DNA of 48,623 nucleotides from Leyella stercorea DSM 18206 (GTDB taxonomy: Bacteria; Bacteroidota; Bacteroidia; Bacteroidales; Bacteroidaceae), in assembly GCF_000235885.1 (NCBI RefSeq), contig NZ_JH379399.1:1-48623 (forward strand), written 5' to 3'. The notes beneath the pieces were generated by a model. It saw only the letters and a list, made by a program, of their open reading frames with translations. It did no database searches and was not told where the DNA came from. This document shows, piece after piece, positions 1-5,941 of the stretch. The position numbers and the translations under genes were made by a program. Numbering within the stretch: the first letter of the stretch is position 1; the number at the start of each line of letters is the position of its first letter.

Positions 1-33
1 AGCGTGGCAATGTTGTTTTAGTAGCGTGGCAAT
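1..33. repeat. 22-bp direct repeat at the window edge, cut off on the left
   Basis: AGCGTGGCAAT occurs at 1-11 and again at 23-33, so the period is 22 bp, followed by T-rich spacer. The window edge cuts the array, so its true length is unknown. From here to 135 I see only A+T-rich DNA and no gene. Confidence 0.5.
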
Positions 34-135
34 ATTTTTTAAGCAAAAAAGCTGTTGTCAGTTAATTTTTTGAACGACCCAAGGGAGTGATAAACTTCTT
101 TAATACCATTAACTTCTGAGCTTGCGAAAGTTCAA

Positions 136-168
136 TTAATCAACAAGTTCCCCAAGAAAAGTGTGGTG
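136..168 (+). repeat. Left 33-bp direct repeat flanking island 1
   Basis: This 33-bp stretch, containing CCCCAAGAAAAGTGTGGTG, recurs at 5770-5802 with one mismatch. The two copies bracket the whole peptide-modification island. The right copy is also the first unit of a 33-bp tandem array in front of the ATPase gene. This suggests that the island entered an existing repeat by homologous or site-specific recombination, which is inference. Confidence 0.7.
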
Positions 169-205
169 GTTATTGTTAGATATAAAAACTTTTTTATAGA
201 TATTC

Positions 206-236
206 TTTGTGGTTTAAAAAAAATGCACTACATTTG
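206..236 (+). promoter_or_regulatory. Bacteroidetes-type promoter of island 1
   Basis: TTTG at 206-209 is followed after 19 nt by TACATTTG at 229-236. This matches the known Bacteroides sigma-ABfr consensus (TTTG, 19-21 nt, TAnnTTTG). Transcription should start near 243-246, just before the structured leader. Confidence 0.75.
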
Positions 237-244
237 CAATGTCT

Positions 245-602
245 AACCCAAAGTCAACTTTATAGTTGTCATAACGGAGTGAAAATCACCGTGCTGAAAG
301 CCCTGTGGGGTTTAAGGTGGGCAGGCATATATACATAAAAGGCGTTACTGACGCTTTGGTTTTGACGTGTTAGAACTTCGCAACTTCAAACTGTAAGTCA
401 AAAACAAAGCAACGGAAACGCCCCAGGAGGTGTATTGTATTCATGCACTTAGTGTCGTTGTCACCATTTGGTTGATGACGCAGTAAGGCGTATTATATAT
501 CTACATCGGCGTGGGGCTTTCAGCGTTGCTCGTTTCGACTTACAGGGCAATGCGAAGGCCTTAACACGTGGAACGGGCAGAGGACTGACTCCACGCTTTT
601 TT
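245..602 (+). ncRNA. Structured RNA leader of island 1, copy 1 of a two-member family
   Basis: About 358 nt lie between the promoter and an intrinsic terminator, with no convincing gene. A long hairpin pairs 353-366 with 397-410 (13 of 14 positions), enclosed by GGCGTT (341-346) and AACGCC (417-422). A second hairpin pairs 515-520 with 554-560 and 523-531 with 545-553, with a loop containing TTCGACTTA. A homologous leader occurs at 10790-11220, where the same helices are kept by different bases. A 10-codon reading frame at 443-475 behind AGGAGG could be a leader peptide, but it is not kept in frame in copy 2. I do not recognise the RNA as tmRNA, RNase P RNA or a known riboswitch. Its likely role is transcription attenuation of the downstream operon. 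Confidence 0.7.
567..602 (+). terminator. Attenuator terminator at the end of leader 1
   Basis: CGTGGA (567-572) pairs with TCCACG (590-595) and is followed by a run of six T. The same 3' arm, CCACGC, could instead pair with GCGTGG at 509-514, upstream of the conserved hairpin. Two exclusive pairings of one arm are what a conditional terminator needs. The first structural gene starts 80 nt downstream. Confidence 0.7.
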
Positions 603-682
603 GTATGTACCAGTAAAACTAAACAGAATTATTAATTGGTCTTTCTTGGGAGTCGGATAGATCGTCTTTAAATCCTAACATT

Positions 683-1135
683 ATGGAAAAAAAGAAGAAC
701 GAAGAACTCCAGTCACGTAGAGATTTCTTCAAAAAAGCAGCTAAAGGTGTATTACCTATTTTAGGAATGGTTGTTGTGGGTCCTTCGCTTATGTCGTGTA
801 GCAAAGATGACGATGATGATGATGATTACGATTATGGTGGTTCTGGTAGTGGTGGCTCTAGCAGTGGTGGTTCCGGCGGTGGTTCCGGTAGTAATTCTTG
901 TACTGGATGTGCAAGTGGATGTTCTTACCGTTGTGGAAAAACATGTTCGTCCGGTTGTTATGGCTCTTGTGATAATGATTGCTCTAGTGGTTGCTCTGGC
1001 AGCTGTAAAACAGGAAGTAAATACGATAAGACCTGTAGGGTTTGTCAAAGTGCTTGTTCCGGAGGTTGTGTAAAGGGTTGTAGCGCATCATGTGCTAAAT
1101 CATGTTCTCATGGTAATGCTATAGATCCTGATTAA
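683..1135 (+). CDS. CXXX-repeat RiPP precursor with Tat signal, lipobox and surface-export motif
   Basis: A 150-residue predicted substrate of the radical SAM enzymes encoded next to it. Residues 11-17 (SRRDFFK) fit a twin-arginine motif and are followed by a hydrophobic stretch. A lipobox, LMSC, puts the lipidated Cys at 39. SK and seven Asp follow directly, resembling the Bacteroidetes lipoprotein surface-export signal. Residues 52-70 are a Gly/Ser linker. The core has 17 Cys: 73, then 76 to 108 every fourth residue, then 118, and 121 to 141 every fourth residue. This periodicity is the hallmark of CXXX-repeat peptides, thought to receive thioether-type links. The predicted product is a cross-linked or metal-binding Cys-rich domain tethered to the outer surface. 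The modification chemistry and biological activity are unknown. Confidence 0.85.
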   Translation: MEKKKNEELQSRRDFFKKAAKGVLPILGMVVVGPSLMSCSKDDDDDDDYDYGGSGSGGSSSGGSGGGSGSNSCTGCASGCSYRCGKTCSSGCYGSCDNDCSSGCSGSCKTGSKYDKTCRVCQSACSGGCVKGCSASCAKSCSHGNAIDPD

Positions 1136-1155
1136 TATTGTGTAAAGTTCCATAA

Positions 1156-2403
1156 ATGAGTATGATAAAAGAAGTTAGCTCTGATTGGGAACGTTCTTAT
1201 AAAAGCATTACATTTATTGTTACCAAAGATTGTCAATTAGCTTGTAAATATTGTTATCTTGTTGGTAAGAATGCAAAAGAAAGAATGTCATGGGATGTTG
1301 CCAAGAAAACGATAGATTATATACTTAACAACCACAGCTTCTTCAATGAAGAAGCTGTGGTTTGGGATTTTATTGGAGGTGAACCTTTCCTTGAGATAGA
1401 TCTAATAGACAAAATCTGTGATTATATTAAAACAGAGATGTTTAGATTGTGTCATCCGTGGTTTGATAATTATAGGTTTAATTTCTCTACTAATGGAATT
1501 AATTACAATTCTGAGAAAATTCAGAGTTTTATTAAAAAGAATATAACTCATTTGTCTATCGGAATAACAATTGACGGAACAAAGCGTAAACATGATCTCA
1601 ATCGTATTTGGAAAACAGAGGATATGGAACGCGGTGTTGTGCCAAACCAAAGTGAAGAAAAGGGTTCGTATGATGATGTTGTCAAGAATATTCCGCTTTG
1701 GTTGGAACAATTTCCTGGCGCAGGAACAAAGGTAACGATAAGTAGTGCCGACATTCCTTACATCAAGGAGAGTGTGCTACACCTCTACTCGCTCGGCATA
1801 CACGAGGTGAATATCAACTGTGTGTTTGAGGATGTGTGGAAAGAGGGCGATGATGAACTCTTTGAAAATCAACTCATGGATCTTGCTGATGCCATCATTG
1901 ATAGTGGTTATTATCAAGATTATGCTTGTTCGTTTTTTACAGAACATATGGGAAAGCCTATGGATTGCCAAATGGATAATCAAAATTGGTGTGGCGCAGG
2001 CCGAATGCTTGCTGTAGATGCCGAGGGCAATTTCTACCCTTGCACACGCTTTGCCCAATACTCCCTTCGTTCTAAGAAGGCTTGGATTATAGGCAATGTG
2101 CGCGACGGAATAGACAAGAACAAGCTTCGTCCGTTTCTCACGCTCGACCGTTGCACACAGTCAACACAAGAGTGTATAGACTGTGAGGTGGCGAGTGGAT
2201 GCGCATGGTGTCAGGGCGAAAACTATGACGCTGCCGATACGCCAACCATCTATCAGCGCAGCACGGCTATATGCAAGATGCACAAGGCCCGGGTGCGTGC
2301 CAACAACTACTATTGGAACAAGCTCTATCGCAAACTCGAAAAGGAGGGTGAGCGTGAAGCCTTTGAAAACAACAAACCTAAGTCGAACGCACCTAAATGT
2401 TAA
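1156..2403 (+). CDS. Radical SAM/SPASM peptide maturase, CXXX-repeat type
   Basis: A 415-aa radical SAM enzyme. The N-terminal iron-sulfur motif CxxxCxxC is at Cys26, Cys30 and Cys33, and WDFIGGEPFLE near residue 75 is the usual GGEP SAM-binding motif. The C-terminal SPASM domain has Cys at 279, 296, 333, 340, 343, 349, 352 and 373, enough for two auxiliary clusters. Family enzymes abstract a hydrogen from a precursor peptide and form thioether or carbon links. The gene starts 20 bp after the precursor stop, so the precursor is the obvious substrate. The protein acts in the cytoplasm, which fits a product that must be exported folded. It belongs to the radical SAM maturases annotated as CXXX-repeat target family, from memory. 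The base composition is A+T-rich at the start and more even towards the end. Confidence 0.88.
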   Translation: MSMIKEVSSDWERSYKSITFIVTKDCQLACKYCYLVGKNAKERMSWDVAKKTIDYILNNHSFFNEEAVVWDFIGGEPFLEIDLIDKICDYIKTEMFRLCHPWFDNYRFNFSTNGINYNSEKIQSFIKKNITHLSIGITIDGTKRKHDLNRIWKTEDMERGVVPNQSEEKGSYDDVVKNIPLWLEQFPGAGTKVTISSADIPYIKESVLHLYSLGIHEVNINCVFEDVWKEGDDELFENQLMDLADAIIDSGYYQDYACSFFTEHMGKPMDCQMDNQNWCGAGRMLAVDAEGNFYPCTRFAQYSLRSKKAWIIGNVRDGIDKNKLRPFLTLDRCTQSTQECIDCEVASGCAWCQGENYDAADTPTIYQRSTAICKMHKARVRANNYYWNKLYRKLEKEGEREAFENNKPKSNAPKC

Positions 2404-2410
2404 AGCCGAT

Positions 2411-3373
2411 ATGATAAAGTACATTGTGATTTTGTTGGATGACACATCCACTTCGTTCTGTCATTACGCCAATAGCAAGACCGTCCAAAGACCGATGCCG
2501 TTGCAGACCTTGAAGGATGGCATACGTTATGCGATGAAGGAGAATCTGAATATTCAGTTCGTATATCCGGAGTATACGCTCCCCAAAGAGTATTTGGAGG
2601 TGATAGATTCCATTGACCATACGGATATAAAGCCTTTTGGTGTAAGTAATAAAATAGGCAGCACAACCCTTTGTGGGTCGGATATTGTTGTGTTCAATAC
2701 ATTGGAGGAAGCCGTTGACAGCCAGGTAAGAAGCGATACAACATACGTTGTACGTACTGATAAGGCGTGTCTATTTGCAGGCTGCGACGCATTGGGGACG
2801 ATTCTTGGTAAGGTTGCACGTTTGAATGTTGTCATTACAGATGTTCAGACATTTACCGAAGACGATTTTGAATCGTACAAATCATTGCTTGGCAGACTTT
2901 CTGAAAAGGTGGAACGGCTTTATGTCTCAGGTAGGTCGCCGCAATTGAATCTGCTTACCGACCGGCTGCTGCTTGACCAAATGAACAACTGCGGTGCCGG
3001 CGAAACGACAATAACGCTTGCTCCCGATGGTCGCTTCTATGTGTGTCCAGCTTTCTATCAGTCTGCAGGAGGTTACGCTGTGGGTGACCTTGAACATGGT
3101 CTTGACATAAAGAATCAGCAGCTATATCGTCTTGACCATGCACCGGTTTGTCGTAATTGTGATGCATGGCAGTGTCGGCGTTGTGTATGGATCAATCGCT
3201 TGACTACGCTCGAAGTGAATACTCCGAGTCATGAACAATGTGTTGTGGCTCATTTGGAGAGAAATCAAGCAATGAAATTGTTGAAACGCTTGAAGACTAA
3301 AGGGTTTGGTTTTGACCAAGAGATAAAAGAAATCGATTATTTGGATCCGTTTACAATAAGGCGTGAGTGGTAA
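2411..3373 (+). CDS. CXXX-repeat peptide maturase partner, SPASM domain without radical SAM motif
   Basis: A 320-aa protein starting at ATG 2411, 7 bp after the previous stop; upstream in-frame codons lie inside the maturase gene and are not used. The first 190 residues lack a CxxxCxxC motif. The C-terminal third has a SPASM-like layout: NNCGAGETTITLAPDGRFYV with Cys194, then Cys212, Cys247, Cys250, Cys255, Cys258 and Cys277. It can therefore bind an auxiliary iron-sulfur cluster but cannot itself cleave SAM. It resembles the family annotated as CXXX repeat peptide maturase. The likely role is to recognise the precursor or relay electrons for the neighbouring radical SAM enzyme. That division of labour is inferred from sequence only. 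Confidence 0.75.
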   Translation: MIKYIVILLDDTSTSFCHYANSKTVQRPMPLQTLKDGIRYAMKENLNIQFVYPEYTLPKEYLEVIDSIDHTDIKPFGVSNKIGSTTLCGSDIVVFNTLEEAVDSQVRSDTTYVVRTDKACLFAGCDALGTILGKVARLNVVITDVQTFTEDDFESYKSLLGRLSEKVERLYVSGRSPQLNLLTDRLLLDQMNNCGAGETTITLAPDGRFYVCPAFYQSAGGYAVGDLEHGLDIKNQQLYRLDHAPVCRNCDAWQCRRCVWINRLTTLEVNTPSHEQCVVAHLERNQAMKLLKRLKTKGFGFDQEIKEIDYLDPFTIRREW

Positions 3374-3390
3374 TAATAAGGATTTATAGA

Positions 3391-4017
3391 ATGAAAAAGT
3401 TATTTTATTTAATGTTATGGAGTGCATTAAGTTGCGTTCCATACAATGTGCAATCCCAAAGTTTGGAAAGCCTGTTCGGTAAATTGGGAGAAAGTGTGGC
3501 ATTGGGAGCTATTTTGAAAAATCCCAATCTTCAGTCTCAGGATATGCGAAACTATATTGCATATGTTAATTCTGGTGACAATTGTATCAATAACGCAAAA
3601 TATGCAGATGCAATGTCATACTATAAAGAGGCAAGCAACATAATAAATCGAACTTACGATGGAAATTTGAAAAAATTGTATTTCAATTATGGTTGGGGCG
3701 ATGCTTTGAAACAATCTTATGATTATGCTTATAGTAAGTATAAATTACAACAGCCACAAACAAACAATTCTTATGGTGACAGTGGAGGTTATTATTATGT
3801 GCCATCCACACCGTCTACGGGAAATAACTACTCCAATTCAACAACTCCCAAAAGCAGAACTTGTAATCTGTGCCATGGAACAGGTAGAAAGATAAAGTTG
3901 CAATATGCTGCAGGTAAAGAGAAAATTTGTAGTGAATGTGGTGGAATAAAAGTTAGTGCTGGTCATTATCATGTAACTTGTGATTTGTGCCATGGGTCAG
4001 GAGTTCTTAATTATTAA
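3391..4017 (+). CDS. Exported protein with C-terminal DnaJ-like zinc motifs
   Basis: A 208-aa protein. ATG 3391 is preferred over an upstream GTG because MKKLFYLMLWSALSC begins a clear signal peptide. Residues about 50-95 look like a single TPR-type helical hairpin (SGDNCINNAKYADAMSYYKE). A Gly/Ser/Asn/Tyr-rich linker follows. The last 55 residues hold CNLCHGTG, CSECGG and CDLCHGSG, which are DnaJ-type CxxCxGxG zinc-binding modules without a J domain. It should be periplasmic. Its place inside a Cys-peptide operon suggests a role in holding, folding or metallating the exported Cys-rich product, or in protecting its thiols. No enzyme motif is visible. Confidence 0.72.
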   Translation: MKKLFYLMLWSALSCVPYNVQSQSLESLFGKLGESVALGAILKNPNLQSQDMRNYIAYVNSGDNCINNAKYADAMSYYKEASNIINRTYDGNLKKLYFNYGWGDALKQSYDYAYSKYKLQQPQTNNSYGDSGGYYYVPSTPSTGNNYSNSTTPKSRTCNLCHGTGRKIKLQYAAGKEKICSECGGIKVSAGHYHVTCDLCHGSGVLNY

Positions 4018-4037
4018 TTGGTAAATACTTTTATATT

Positions 4038-4292
4038 ATGAGAAAAAAAATAGTTTTGCTTTTTGTAGCAATTCTTTCTTTAGCATTTTGTTCTTGTGAG
4101 GAAGATACTGGGGAAATATGCTTTGAATGTAATGGACTCGGGTTGTGTACCGAATGTGTGGGAACAAAACTCTGTATGGTATGTTATGGTGGCACTGATT
4201 TGTATTGCTCTTATTGTAGAAATACAGGTAAATGTCCTCATTGCAAAGGTTCGGGCAAATGTCCTAGTTGTAAAGGAAAAGGAACTCATTAA
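4038..4292 (+). CDS. Small lipoprotein made of six DnaJ-like CxxC motifs
   Basis: An 84-aa protein with a signal peptide and the lipobox-like FCSC, which would make Cys20 the lipidated residue. Glu-Glu-Asp follows, again resembling a surface-export signal. The mature part is almost entirely CxxC pairs: 28/31, 37/40, 46/49, 57/60, 66/69 and 75/78. Most are 9 residues apart and carry Gly nearby (CNGLG, CKGSG, CKGKG). Six regular pairs could bind up to three zinc ions in DnaJ fashion. It follows the larger zinc-motif protein by 20 bp. It may be a second Cys-rich surface partner of the modified peptide. It could itself be a substrate, but it lacks the CXXX spacing. Function unknown. Confidence 0.72.
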   Translation: MRKKIVLLFVAILSLAFCSCEEDTGEICFECNGLGLCTECVGTKLCMVCYGGTDLYCSYCRNTGKCPHCKGSGKCPSCKGKGTH

Positions 4293-4305
4293 ATATTAGA
4301 ATATT

Positions 4306-4605
4306 ATGGCAACAAAAAGAATAGTAGGACAGGTTTTGCCTGAAGAACGCGACGAGATACAGCAGCTCTTTGAACGTCGCAACGGATTGAATGAGCTTGC
4401 ACGTATTGTTACAGCTGACAACATTGAGCTATATGAAAAACTCGTGAAGGATTTGGGTGAGACAGGCACACGTTTTCATCAATGGTGGGAGCGTATGGAA
4501 CAGAAATACCAGTGGGAAGGTTGCGACGACAGCAGCTGGGAGATAAACTTCAATACATGTGACATATATCTTGTAGGAGGACAATGCGATGGATGCGGTG
4601 CTTAG
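4306..4605 (+). CDS. CXXX-repeat peptide modification system protein
   Basis: A 99-aa soluble protein starting 13 bp after the previous gene. It is rich in charged helices (EERDEIQQLFERRNGLNELA), has a Trp pair (HQWWERMEQKYQW) near residues 60-70 and ends in CDGCGA. The length, the N-terminal sequence and the neighbourhood match the small accessory proteins annotated as CXXX repeat peptide modification system protein. Its role in that system is not known; precursor binding or Tat-substrate quality control are possible. Its 3' end overlaps the tatA start by 17 bp, which ties the modification genes to the transport genes in one transcript. Confidence 0.7.
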   Translation: MATKRIVGQVLPEERDEIQQLFERRNGLNELARIVTADNIELYEKLVKDLGETGTRFHQWWERMEQKYQWEGCDDSSWEINFNTCDIYLVGGQCDGCGA

Positions 4606-4813
4606 TGTGATGATATTGCCTATGATGATAGGAACGTCGGAACTTCTGCTTATCGGAGCTTTGGTACTCCTTTTGTTCGGTGGCAAAAAGTTGCCGGAAA
4701 TGATGCGTGGTCTTGGACAGGGCGTTCGCAGTTTCAAGGATGGCATGAAAGAGGGAAGCAAGGCGGAGGATTCTGAGGAAGACGAAAAAACATCGGCTGA
4801 TGACAAACAATGA
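4589..4813 (+). CDS. tatA: Twin-arginine translocase subunit TatA
   Basis: A 74-aa protein with the full TatA plan: a short periplasmic N-terminus, one membrane segment (ELLLIGALVLLLF), the hinge FGGKKLPE, an amphipathic helix (MMRGLGQGVRSFKDGMKE) and an acidic tail. TatA polymerises to form the pore through which folded proteins cross the inner membrane. ATG 4589 lies 8 nt after AGGAGG, one of the few good Shine-Dalgarno sequences in the window; an in-frame Met further in is an alternative start. The gene overlaps both the accessory-protein gene and tatC. A cargo with a Tat signal sits at the head of the same cluster, so this pair is probably dedicated to it. Confidence 0.92.
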   Translation: MDAVLSVMILPMMIGTSELLLIGALVLLLFGGKKLPEMMRGLGQGVRSFKDGMKEGSKAEDSEEDEKTSADDKQ

Positions 4814-5609
4814 CAACGGACTTATGACATTCGGGGGGCATCTTGAGGTTTTGCGCAAGATGCTCTTCCGTATTATTGGTGTAGCATTAGTGTTTGCCAT
4901 TGTGATATTCTGTGCAAAAGATACCACATTCCGTTTGTTGCTTGCTCCGTGTGACAATGATTTTATGACCTATCGTTGGATTGAGAATATTGCACAGGAA
5001 TTTGGCGTGGAATTTCGTTTTGCCCCGTTCCATGTGCAGCTGATAAACACCGAATTGTCGAGTCAGTTTATGACACACGTTTCAACATCAGTGTATCTTG
5101 CTTTACTTTTTGCTTCACCCTATGTCGTTGTGGAACTTTATCGTTTTGTAGCTCCTGCATTATATGAGAGCGAACGGCATTATTCTGTTGGTGTGTCTGT
5201 AGCGATATATGTGCTTTTTATACTCGGCGTACTGATGAGTTATTATGTGCTATTTCCATTTGCATTACGTTTCTTGGGTACTTATCAAGTGATGCCTGAT
5301 GTCATGAATCAGATAAATCTCTCGTCATATATATCTACGTTTACTACATTAACGCTACTTATGGGGCTCGTTTTTCAAATACCTGTCCTATCGTTTTTTC
5401 TTGCCAAGATGAATATGCTTGAGGCTGGTTTTATGAAGCACTATCGTCGTCATGCTTTCATTCTGATAGCAGTAGTCGCTGCTTTTATAACCCCTCCAGA
5501 TATATTTACATGTTGTCTTGTAACGCTGCCGATGTATGGGTTGTACGAAATTAGTATTGTGATTGTGGGTAAGGTGAATACTACAAGTGCTCTTTCAGAT
5601 AAGCAGTAA
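4800..5609 (+). CDS. tatC: Twin-arginine translocase receptor subunit TatC
   Basis: A 269-aa polytopic membrane protein of normal TatC length. The N-terminus has MTFGGHLEVLRKMLFRI, the HLxxLR signature that helps bind the twin-arginine signal. APALYESERH corresponds to the conserved FxxPGLxxxE loop, and TPPDIFTCCLVTLPMYGLYE is the typical last-helix region. Six membrane segments are plausible. tatC overlaps tatA by 14 bp. It is the last gene before a strong terminator. A diverged, deleted relative lies at 16776-17011. Whether the genome also has a housekeeping tatC cannot be seen here. Confidence 0.95.
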   Translation: MTNNDNGLMTFGGHLEVLRKMLFRIIGVALVFAIVIFCAKDTTFRLLLAPCDNDFMTYRWIENIAQEFGVEFRFAPFHVQLINTELSSQFMTHVSTSVYLALLFASPYVVVELYRFVAPALYESERHYSVGVSVAIYVLFILGVLMSYYVLFPFALRFLGTYQVMPDVMNQINLSSYISTFTTLTLLMGLVFQIPVLSFFLAKMNMLEAGFMKHYRRHAFILIAVVAAFITPPDIFTCCLVTLPMYGLYEISIVIVGKVNTTSALSDKQ

Positions 5610-5621
5610 TCTATTGTACGA

Positions 5622-5665
5622 AAAAAGCGGCTGCAGGAAATGTGTTGTTTCCGTCAGCCGCTTTT
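5622..5665 (+). terminator. Intrinsic terminator of island 1
   Basis: AAAAGCGGCTG and CAGCCGCTTTT, with inner GGAAA/TTTCC, form a strong hairpin ending in T residues just after tatC. A very similar hairpin closes the next gene at 7257-7302. Confidence 0.85.
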
Positions 5666-5769
5666 GTTATAATCTAACAAACTCAACGCCTTTAGTTGAA
5701 TGTTTTTTGTCTTAATTATAAAGCAAATAGCTCTAATTCATACTTGTTTTTATTGTTAGTTGATGCTAT

Positions 5770-5898
5770 TTAATCAATAAGTTCCCCAAGAAAAGTGTGG
5801 TGAATGCTTGTAAGTTCGCCAAGAAAAGTGTGGTGTTTGTGTGAAAGTTCGCCGAGAAAAGTGTAGTGAATGCTTGTAAGTTCGCCTAGAAAAGTGTA
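5770..5898 (+). repeat. 33-bp tandem repeat array ahead of the ATPase gene
   Basis: Units based on AAGTTCGCCAAGAAAAGTGT begin at 5779, 5812, 5845 and 5878, exactly 33 bp apart. In the first three units the motif is followed by GGTG or AGTG. In the last unit it runs into TATCTTTG, the promoter -7 box. The first unit with its left flank (5770-5802) is the right direct repeat of island 1. Three helical turns per unit would put a bound protein on the same face each time, so these may be operator sites. Confidence 0.8.
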
Positions 5899-5904
5899 TC
5901 TTTG
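5873..5904 (+). promoter_or_regulatory. Promoter of the DUF4143 ATPase gene
   Basis: CTTG at 5873-5876 is followed after 20 nt by TATCTTTG at 5897-5904, matching the Bacteroidetes consensus. It overlaps the last 33-bp repeat unit. The start codon is at 5942. Confidence 0.65.
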
Positions 5905-5941
5905 CATTGTAAGTGTCAGTAAATTAGTAAATTAAGTAATT

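Noticed and set aside
245..602. tmRNA, RNase P RNA or cobalamin riboswitch
   Set aside because: I find no tRNA-like ends with CCA, no P RNA core such as GAGGAAAGTC, and no B12-box. The terminator arrangement fits a cis leader better.
771..1073. Overlapping frames inside the RiPP precursor
   Set aside because: They arise from the repeated GGT and TGT codons of the Cys/Gly core; there is no start context or family similarity.
5779..5898. CRISPR-like regular repeats
   Set aside because: The units have 24 conserved bases with only 9-nt gaps, and two gaps are the same. No cas gene is near. It is a tandem array in a promoter.
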